A program made the position numbers and the translations under genes. 5,166 nt of DNA, from assembly GCA_027033555.1 (NCBI GenBank), contig JALVLE010000013.1:1240-6405 (forward strand). Direction: 5' to 3'. The notes beneath the pieces are model-generated. The model had not been told where the DNA came from, did not search any database, and saw nothing but the letters and a program-made list of their open reading frames with translations. Positions 1 to 5,166 of this stretch are shown piece after piece (position 1 is the stretch's first letter; each line of letters opens with the position of its first letter). The DNA comes from Caldifarciminota bacterium. Its GTDB lineage: Bacteria; Hydrothermota; Hydrothermia; UBA1063; CAJXJZ01.

Positions 1-693
1 AATGGGCTTACAGAAATCGTACCTGAAAACTCATCTGACATAGTATATGCAGGCCATATCTCACCACCTTCTCCGCTTGAGCTGAAGCCCTCCGAAGGAA
101 TAAAAGAGAGCCTTGAAGGGGTACTTGTCACATTTGAAGGAACACTTGAAAATACGCCTTATGTGCAGGGCTCTGGTTATAATATGATAGTGTGGAATGG
201 TACTGCCCCTATAACAGTGTATGTGTACAAGAGCACAGGTATAAATGTAAATGGACTTAAGAAGGGAGATATGGTAAAAATAACGGGTATAGCAGGTCAG
301 TATGATTATACACCACCTTACAATGACGGATATCAGGTGCTCCCAAGATTCCAGGATGATATTTCTATCCTTCATGCCCAGTCCTCACCCACCGTGTCTT
401 TAAAAGTATCTCCAAATGTTGTTGACAAAATAAAGGATGGCTTCTGCACCATTTACGTAGAGGGCCCTCAAAATGGCAACTATACTCTTAAAATTTACAA
501 TATAAATGGAGAGGTTATTAAAGACATCTATGGCACAAGGAGAATCGGACCTGCCAATGCGCAGTGGAGACTTGATGATTCACAGGGGAAAATTGTACCC
601 ATAGGATATTATATTGTAAAAGTTGACGTTCTCTTACCTGATGGAAAACATCAAAGCGTTTATAAACCGGTAGTGGTAACAAGACCCAAATAA
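1..693 (+). CDS. Secreted OB-fold / FlgD-Ig-like protein, C-terminal part (5' truncated)
   Basis: The frame is open from the first base of the window to a TAA at 691-693, giving 230 residues of a protein that starts to the left. Fragment residues 36-124 look like a bacterial secreted-type OB fold. It opens with ESLEGVLVTFEG, continues with ITVYVYKSTGINVNGLKKGDMVKITG, and closes with QVLPRFQDDI; this layout is seen in nucleic-acid-binding OB modules of extracellular nucleases and cell-surface proteins. Residues about 133-227 resemble a FlgD-like Ig or secretion-tail domain, with NYTLKIYNINGEVIKDI, a W-R-L-D-D turn and VPIGYYIVKV. Such a domain usually ends large exported proteins in FCB-type bacteria and may act in surface attachment or sorting. 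Enzymatic activity, if any, would lie in the missing N-terminal part. The GTG at 163 is internal and not the start. The gene converges on the minus-strand operon and shares its terminator. The domain calls come from pattern recognition, so the exact product is unknown. Confidence 0.72.
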   Translation, partial: NGLTEIVPENSSDIVYAGHISPPSPLELKPSEGIKESLEGVLVTFEGTLENTPYVQGSGYNMIVWNGTAPITVYVYKSTGINVNGLKKGDMVKITGIAGQYDYTPPYNDGYQVLPRFQDDISILHAQSSPTVSLKVSPNVVDKIKDGFCTIYVEGPQNGNYTLKIYNINGEVIKDIYGTRRIGPANAQWRLDDSQGKIVPIGYYIVKVDVLLPDGKHQSVYKPVVVTRPK

Positions 694-706
694 AAAAAAT
701 AATAAT

Positions 707-735
707 AAAACGCCCCGTTTAATCGGGGCGTTTTT
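707..735. terminator. Bidirectional intrinsic terminator between convergent genes
   Basis: A perfect 11-bp stem pairs 707-717 with 724-734 around a six-base loop (718-723). The core is seven pairs, six of them G:C in the run CGCCCCG/CGGGGCG, plus four A:T pairs. On the plus strand it is followed by a T run (731-735), and it lies 14 bases after the stop codon at 693. On the minus strand, the A-rich stretch 691-710 becomes a U-rich tail, so the same hairpin can end the operon whose last stop codon is at 764-766. Confidence 0.9.
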
Positions 736-763
736 AATTTTAAAAGTGTTTTGAACTTTTTAT

Positions 764-1846
764 TTAGATATTTTTCAATTTGTATTCAAGATAAGCCCGC
801 TCTATCATGCTCCAGGTAAGGGGTTTTGCAGGGCCTGGCACACCATTATTTTCTTTCATACTTTTTGTCCTCCACTCGTTATATTTCTCCATACTGATTA
901 TGAACTTTGTGTCATAAATCTGTTCCCCCAGAGGAAATTCATTGTACCAGTTCAACACATCCTCAATTCCCGCAAGTTTCTTTTTGCTAATAAGATAATT
1001 GGCACGCCAGTATGTGGTTATGTACCATAGATTTCCTCCAAAATATGTATCCTTTTCTCCGGTTTCATCTATAACATACCGGTAAAGGCCTATGCCGTCT
1101 GGTGATAGCTTTCTACTTACGGTATTAAAGATATGGTCCTTAAGGGACCTGTCCTCTGGCAGTATATCAAAACGGTCAAGTAAAAGGAGTGAAGATGCAC
1201 ACGTGCCATACCGTCTTACGTTCATCATGGCCTTTAATGCATTGTCAACGAGAAAGCGTGAGATAAAAAACTCCAATACATATTGATATTTATCCCTGTA
1301 TTCTGGATAAAAAGGTATAGCTTTCTTCATGGTGAAGGCAATGAGTCCAATGGTATAAGCATGAATATGGTCATTGTGCATTTCCCAAAGAGAGGCACAT
1401 GGGGTACCATGTACATAGAAAAGGTACTTAAGATAATCTTCCACAAATCCTGGAGGCCTTGTGCCTGATGTTTTAAAATACTCCAATAGTAATAGTACTG
1501 AAAGGGCTACACCATCGTACTGTCTCTCACTCCAGTCTTCATTTATACGCTCAAAAGAAGGAGTATATCGTGCGGCAGGATGCCTCCTGTCATCATAAAA
1601 CTCTTTTGTATTGCGGGGAATCTTTAAAACCTCCTTCACCTTTTCATGTTCCCTGCCCAACAACTCACAAAGCCAGTTTATTTCCTTTTTTATATCATAA
1701 CCCATTTTCATGAGAAGATATGAAGTCATGGCATGGTCTCTCAGCCACACCTTTTTATAGGGCAAATACCTGTCAGACGCAAGATATGCCCCATTTACCC
1801 TTGCATTTTCTCGTATATATTCAATATATTTTTTCCACTCTGACAT
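764..1846 (-). CDS. GH15-family glucoamylase-like glycoside hydrolase, catalytic domain only
   Basis: This encodes a 360-residue protein with the landmark motifs of the GH15 (alpha/alpha)6-barrel in order. VWLRDHAM (residues 33-40) matches the substrate-binding W-x-R-D. SLWEM (152-156) carries the expected general acid Glu155. YRY (255-257) and YFGGNLWYITTYW (268-280) match the R-Y...Y-x-G-N-P-W segment of the family. PLGEQIYD (305-312) carries the expected general base Glu308, and PLTWSMIE (342-349) matches the C-terminal W-S motif. Known GH15 enzymes release glucose from alpha-glucans with inversion; the substrate here (glycogen, maltodextrin, trehalose or other) cannot be told. Many bacterial GH15 proteins are 600-800 residues with an N-terminal beta-sandwich; this one lacks that module. 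It has no signal peptide, so it is probably cytoplasmic. The ATG at 1844-1846 lies inside the end of the SpoIID gene (26-bp overlap) and has no clear Shine-Dalgarno, which suggests coupled translation. It is the last gene of the operon. Confidence 0.82.
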   Translation of the reverse strand: MSEWKKYIEYIRENARVNGAYLASDRYLPYKKVWLRDHAMTSYLLMKMGYDIKKEINWLCELLGREHEKVKEVLKIPRNTKEFYDDRRHPAARYTPSFERINEDWSERQYDGVALSVLLLLEYFKTSGTRPPGFVEDYLKYLFYVHGTPCASLWEMHNDHIHAYTIGLIAFTMKKAIPFYPEYRDKYQYVLEFFISRFLVDNALKAMMNVRRYGTCASSLLLLDRFDILPEDRSLKDHIFNTVSRKLSPDGIGLYRYVIDETGEKDTYFGGNLWYITTYWRANYLISKKKLAGIEDVLNWYNEFPLGEQIYDTKFIISMEKYNEWRTKSMKENNGVPGPAKPLTWSMIERAYLEYKLKNI

Positions 1847-3409
1847 GGCTATAATAATGTTTCAAAATTTCTTTATAATTATACCCCTTATCGGCCATTC
1901 CCATCGCTCCTATCTGGCACATCCCAACTCCGTGTCCAAAACCTCTCCCTATTATGATAATCTTGCCTCTCTGTTTTTTAATATAAAACAGAGAAGAAGG
2001 CAAAGATGTATAAGAAAGAGCCTTCCTTATATTCAGATCCTTTCTCACAATCACATTGCCTTTTGTCCCTGTTATTCTTATTTTCTTTGCCCTTCCGGAT
2101 ACACCCCTTTCAAGCACTCTGATGCCGACCACATTTCCTATGTCTTTACCAAGCTTCATTTTAACTATTTTCCCAAGCTCAGAAGGGGTATATGAAAAAC
2201 TCCATCTCCAGTATTTTCTTCCGTACTTTTTGCAATTTACGGCAGGATTACTATCAATCCATCTCTTTACAGCATTATCATCTTTAAAAGAGAACTTTCT
2301 ATGTCCTTTGCCTTTATCAAGTACTCCTCTTAAATAAGGCAAGTATGATGACCACACGTTCTCTGAATTTTCAGTATGTCCACCACACATGGCATGGAAT
2401 AGAGCCTCAATAGGTTCTCCTTTATAGAGAAGTATCTCACCACGTGTCTCTTTAACAGCCTTAAAGACAGATAAAGAGAAATTTCCACTTCCCTGGTATA
2501 CCTGTGAATAGACATCTGAGGTAATATCGTAATCGCTAAAACCCTGATTTAATACAAGTCTCCTTATTACGTTGGTACGAGCCGCAACAGCCTGGGCTTT
2601 CATGGCCTCAAGAGGCGCATACTCTCCTATTTCGGACTTTACAACACTCATAAGATATTCCTCCACAGGTACTTTCTCAACAAGAATCAGTTTACCGCTT
2701 CTGCCAGGTATTATAAAGGATTGGTGCACAATTTTCACATCTTTTTTGAATTCAGAAGAAAGGCCACGGGAATATGTTACCTTTTTGAGAAGGAGCTCAC
2801 CTTTTACGTAAAGTGTGATTTTCCCGTACATGGTGTACTGTCTGCCATGATTTATAATAAATACAGGTACCTCTACATTCTTTCCACTCACTTCTTCAAC
2901 TTTAACAACGCTCCCGGGAGCATTTCTATAAAGCTCTTTCTTACTTTTAAATGGACCCGCATAAAGAATATATGTTTTCTTTAGCCGACCAGGTCCTGTG
3001 GCCTTTACCCTTAGTGCATAACCTTCTTTTCTGAGTGCATCCTTTATACTTTCTACCTCAGATTTATCGCTACTTATAAGAACTATGGCATAATAATCAA
3101 ATTCATCTGGTTTTTTTCCGCTTGATTTTATTATAAACTCATCATTTTTTATACTCGCTCTGTTTCCTTTTGAATCAATAAGCCCCACACTTCCATTAAC
3201 ATAAAAAACCAAAATATCTTTCTCAGTAAGTTTTACCCGTACATAGGGTAAAGGCCTTTTTTTGCGTTCCTCTTGGGAATACTCCTTCTGAAGTTCCAGA
3301 AGCAAAGAATCTATGGAAGGAAGAGCAATCTCATTTATAGGCTTTTGTTCTTTTCTATGACAACCTAAAAAAAAAGAGCAAAAATGAGGCTAATAAACAC
3401 CCATTTCAT
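1821..3409 (-). CDS. SPOR + SpoIID/LytB lipoprotein, probable lytic transglycosylase; apparent -1 frameshift near its start
   Basis: The enzyme frame is open from 3389 down to a TGA at 1821-1823. Its first conventional start is a TTG at 3305, giving 494 residues, the numbering used here. Residues about 70-130 are SPOR-like, ending in YILYAGPFKSKKEL. The SpoIID domain follows: VPVEEYLMSVVKSEIG (212-227), where Glu225 matches the catalytic Glu of B. subtilis SpoIID; KAQAVAARTN; YDITSDVYSQVYQG (259-272); HAMCGGHTE (304-312), a His/Cys cluster that may bind zinc as in C. difficile SpoIID; and GFGHGVGMCQIGAMG (455-469). The family cleaves peptidoglycan strands lacking stem peptides, and SPOR domains bind such strands. 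The TTG has no ribosome site. I prefer the ATG at 3407-3409, preceded by AGGA 8 bases away and encoding MKWVFISLIFALFF. One added T in the T9 run (3367-3375) would continue this as LGC, a lipobox, giving a 529-residue lipoprotein. As sequenced, the upstream frame stops at 3365-3367. The product is confident; the start is not settled. Confidence 0.85.
3366..3409 (-). other. Frame-displaced lipoprotein signal peptide with T9 homopolymer
   Basis: From the ATG at 3407-3409 the minus strand encodes MKWVFISLIFALFF and then hits TAG at 3365-3367. The SpoIID frame over the same bases reads FFLGCHRKEQ. The two frames cross at nine T on the minus strand (A at 3367-3375). Ten T would join them into one signal peptide with the lipobox L-G-C, cysteine at residue 17. 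Candidate causes are a sequencing or assembly indel, slippage of RNA polymerase on the run, or on/off phase variation. Confidence 0.75.
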
Positions 3410-4292
3410 GTTTTAATTCCTGAACTTTCACAACTGACTCTTTGTAAAGCGGAGACCTCTGGGTAAGGCTTGTCTCCATGCACTTATAATACATATCAAG
3501 TGCACTATCTGGATACTGCAACTCCTCATATATACCTGCAAGTAAAAAATAGGCGTCATCCATTAATATCTTTGGAGACCTCACTTTGTTAACAAGTCTT
3601 AATAGTGTTTTCTTCGCCTCCTCCAGTCTATTTTCGCCTAATTTATTGACCGCAATATTGTAAAGTGCCTCCCCAAGAGCCCATCCCATGTCTTTGATCC
3701 TGTTATGGGCTATAAAATAACTCTCAAGAGAGTCTATTGTCTGCCAGTCTCCAACCTGATAAAGGCAATCCACATACTTTGAAAAAATCTTAGTGGTGTC
3801 ATGGGTTTCATTTATATACCTTGAAGAGAATTTTATAACGAGATCACAGTCTCCGAGCCTGTACGATTCATTTATAAGCAGCAGATACCGCTTACCCAAT
3901 TTAAGATGGGGGTCATTTAAAAGCGCAATCTCATAACTCTCCTTAGCCATTTTTCTGTATCCAATTGACCTTGCACTGTCACCCAGCTCAAGTAGAGCAA
4001 TTGCCAGTTTCTTCTTTAAATTATCATTTTGAGGGGTGATGGAAAATAAAATGTCCTTAGCTTTTCCATATTTTCTTATTCTTATATAGGCAGTTGCAAG
4101 CAAAATATTAAGTTCATCTTGCTCAAAAGGGGATACTTCTCTTGTGGTTTCTCTAAGAAATCTTATGGCTTTTCTGTATTCCCCCTTTTCTATTAAATTT
4201 TCGGCTACCTTTACCGGGTCTTCATTTGAACAACCTATAAGAAAAGCAGAAAAAACAACAAGAACAGCTGCTAATAAAAAACTCAGCCTCAA
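3390..4292 (-). CDS. TPR-repeat lipoprotein
   Basis: This is a 300-residue protein with a type II signal peptide: MRLSFLLAAVLVVFSAFLIGC, with lipobox L18-I19-G20-C21 and Ser22 after the cysteine. By the E. coli sorting rule, Ser at +2 suggests outer-membrane anchoring. The mature part is almost wholly helical with TPR-like helix pairs at about 26-50, 57-90, 95-130, 135-165, 205-235 and 244-280; examples are KAIRFLRETTREV, KMAKESYEIALLNDP and DDAYFLLAGIYEELQYPDSALDMYYK. TPR lipoproteins act as protein-binding scaffolds, for example BamD-like ones in outer-membrane assembly. No specific family is recognised here and orthology to BamD is not claimed. The start is a TTG at 4290-4292 that overlaps the metG stop as TTGA. 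No ATG or GTG lies between the nearest upstream in-frame stop (4311-4313) and this TTG, and the signal peptide begins at once. Its 3' end holds the ribosome site and ATG of the SpoIID gene, which suggests the two envelope proteins are made together. Confidence 0.82.
   Translation of the reverse strand: MRLSFLLAAVLVVFSAFLIGCSNEDPVKVAENLIEKGEYRKAIRFLRETTREVSPFEQDELNILLATAYIRIRKYGKAKDILFSITPQNDNLKKKLAIALLELGDSARSIGYRKMAKESYEIALLNDPHLKLGKRYLLLINESYRLGDCDLVIKFSSRYINETHDTTKIFSKYVDCLYQVGDWQTIDSLESYFIAHNRIKDMGWALGEALYNIAVNKLGENRLEEAKKTLLRLVNKVRSPKILMDDAYFLLAGIYEELQYPDSALDMYYKCMETSLTQRSPLYKESVVKVQELKHEMGVY
3410..3421 (-). promoter_or_regulatory. Ribosome binding site for the ATG at 3407-3409
   Basis: The minus strand reads AGGAATTAAAAC immediately before the ATG. 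The AGGA core (3418-3421) sits 8 bases from the start codon, within the last codons of the TPR lipoprotein gene. It is better placed than anything upstream of the TTG at 3305, so it decides the start of the SpoIID gene in favour of the frame-displaced ATG. Confidence 0.6.
4289..4292 (-). promoter_or_regulatory. TTGA stop/start overlap, metG to TPR lipoprotein
   Basis: On the minus strand TTGA contains both the TTG start of the lipoprotein gene and the TGA stop of metG. Such overlaps usually mark translational coupling by re-initiation. A weak GGA about 11 bases upstream is the only nearby Shine-Dalgarno-like element, in keeping with dependence on metG translation. Confidence 0.6.
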
Positions 4293-5166
4293 CGTATTTT
4301 TGATCCAGGTTTAACTTCCTTTTCCGGATGAAGAAGTACAGGCCTGCCATCTTCATCCGCAGCCAGCATCATACCCTGAGATAGAATACCCCTTATTTTT
4401 CTGGGTTTTAAATTCACAAGTACAGGGATTTCCTTACCAATAAGTTCCTCAGGCTTATAATATTCCGCAATTCCCGCAGCAAGTGTTATTTCTCTTTCCC
4501 CTATATCTACAGTCAGTTTTAACAACTTATCAGCACCCTCCACCTTCTCTGCATTCTTTATTTTTCCAATCCTTATGTCAAGCTTAACAAACTCCTCAAA
4601 TGAAACCTCTTCCATTTTACTCTCCTTATTCTCTTTCTTTTTAGGCTCAGCTTTTCCTATCTCAATCTTCTCTTCCTCCACTTTTTTATATAGAACTTCT
4701 GGTTTTCCTATCTCAACTTCCTCAGGAATAGCCCACAAGGAGGCCTCATCCCAGCTCATATCCTTTGCATTTATCATCTGCTTAATTCTAAGAGCAGAAT
4801 CGGGGAGATATGGCTCTATCAATACAGAAAGGGTTCTAATAAGTGCATAACAAATAGAAAGAGTCCTTTTAGTTCTTTCTATGTCAGCTTTACGTGTTCT
4901 CCATGGGGCCATTCTGTCAAAATAGGCATTCCCTTTGTCTGAGAGGCCCATAAGATATATGATTCCTTTTCTGAAATTGTAGTTATCTATGAGTTCTCCA
5001 AGCTCATGTGGCGCCTTTTCTATCAATGTGAGTATTTCAGCATCCTCCTCTCCACCTTTCTCTGTAAGGGGCCCCACTCTACCGTTAAGGTATTTCTTAA
5101 TAAAAGTAAGCGTCCTATTAACAAAATTGCCGAAATTGTTAACGAGTTCATTATTAACCCTTTCCT
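4289..5166 (-). CDS. metG: Methionyl-tRNA synthetase, C-terminal part with fused Trbp111-like tRNA-binding domain (5' truncated)
   Basis: The frame is open from the right edge to a TGA at 4289-4291, giving 291 residues; the catalytic HIGH/KMSKS domain lies outside. The fragment begins with the typical MetRS anticodon-binding helices: ERVNNELVNNFGNFVNRTLTF at 1-21 (last T-F inclusive), then NAYFDRMAPWRTRK around 79-92, whose Trp88 matches the anticodon-contacting Trp of bacterial MetRS. A charged Lys/Glu linker (about 145-184) leads to a C-terminal OB-fold tRNA-binding domain at about 185-291. That domain carries FVKLDIRIGKI, ADKLLKLTVDIG and the signature LKPRKIRGILSQGMMLAA. The enzyme charges tRNA-Met in the cytoplasm for initiation and elongation; the tail domain raises tRNA affinity and supports dimerisation. 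The GTG at 5075-5077 is internal and not the start. It is the most upstream gene of the operon seen here and overlaps the TPR lipoprotein gene by 4 bp. Confidence 0.95.
   Translation of the reverse strand, partial: ERVNNELVNNFGNFVNRTLTFIKKYLNGRVGPLTEKGGEEDAEILTLIEKAPHELGELIDNYNFRKGIIYLMGLSDKGNAYFDRMAPWRTRKADIERTKRTLSICYALIRTLSVLIEPYLPDSALRIKQMINAKDMSWDEASLWAIPEEVEIGKPEVLYKKVEEEKIEIGKAEPKKKENKESKMEEVSFEEFVKLDIRIGKIKNAEKVEGADKLLKLTVDIGEREITLAAGIAEYYKPEELIGKEIPVLVNLKPRKIRGILSQGMMLAADEDGRPVLLHPEKEVKPGSKIR

Noticed and set aside
61..375. Minus-strand open frame opposite the first gene
   Set aside because: It is antisense to a well-supported OB-fold frame and its translation (rich in Tyr, His, Ile and Cys) resembles no protein family.
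163..693. A separate plus-strand gene starting at the GTG at 163
   Set aside because: The frame is open all the way to base 1 and the OB-fold pattern begins near residue 36 of the fragment, well before this GTG, so the GTG is an internal Val codon.
742..760. Second small hairpin (AAAAGT / ACTTTT, seven-base loop) beside the terminator
   Set aside because: The stem is six mostly A:T pairs and is likely to be chance in AT-rich DNA next to a far stronger terminator.
1845..2337. Plus-strand open frames opposite the SpoIID gene (1845-2195 and 2056-2337)
   Set aside because: They lie antisense to a gene with strong domain motifs, have no recognisable domains and show compositions expected of shadow frames.
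3303..3305. TTG at 3305 as the true start of the SpoIID protein
   Set aside because: It lacks a ribosome binding site, would leave an unexported envelope enzyme, and ignores the AGGA, ATG and lipobox just upstream. It is kept only as the fallback if the T9 run is correct and no slippage occurs.
4289..4620. Trbp111-like domain as a stand-alone tRNA-binding protein gene
   Set aside because: The frame runs without a stop from the MetRS anticodon-binding domain through the linker, the usual fused arrangement in bacterial MetG.
1..5166. tRNA or rRNA genes, CRISPR repeats, insertion sequences, riboswitches
   Set aside because: No repeat arrays, terminal inverted repeats, transposase motifs or structured RNA patterns were seen; almost all bases are coding except 694-763.

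Overview
The window looks like a moderately AT-rich bacterial genome fragment with two convergent transcription units that meet at a bidirectional terminator near 707-734. The organism is probably diderm (Gram-negative type). One protein has a clear type II lipoprotein signal and a second has one that can be reconstructed. A SPOR domain sits on a SpoIID/LytB enzyme, and a secreted protein ends in a FlgD-like Ig domain of the kind common in FCB-group and WOR-3/Hydrothermae-like candidate phyla. The Lys/Glu/Ile-rich proteins would suit a thermophile. This placement is inference from protein style; no rRNA or other marker gene is present to fix it.

Layout. Positions 1-693 (+) hold the 3' end of a gene for a secreted OB-fold plus FlgD-Ig-like protein. 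A bidirectional hairpin terminator follows in the gap 694-763. The rest, 764-5166, is one compact minus-strand operon read right to left: metG (C-terminal part only, cut by the right edge), a TPR lipoprotein, a SPOR-SpoIID protein, and a cytoplasmic GH15-type glucoamylase-like hydrolase. Every junction overlaps: 4 bp (TTGA), 20 bp (using the proposed SpoIID start) and 26 bp. This indicates co-transcription and probable translational coupling. The operon promoter is beyond the right edge.

How the genes may work together. The TPR lipoprotein and the SpoIID protein look like envelope partners. The SPOR domain should bind glycan strands stripped of stem peptides, and such strands are the known substrate of SpoIID-type lytic transglycosylases. 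The GH15-like enzyme keeps both expected catalytic glutamates but has no export signal, so it probably acts on intracellular alpha-glucan. Its tie to the envelope genes may be only positional.

The most notable observation is in the SpoIID gene. Its reading frame has no good start codon, but just upstream lies a strong Shine-Dalgarno, an ATG and a perfect lipoprotein signal (MKWVFISLIFALFF...LGC). These are separated from the enzyme frame by one missing base in a run of nine A/T. This is either a homopolymer sequencing error, or a site of transcriptional slippage or phase variation that controls whether the enzyme is made and exported.
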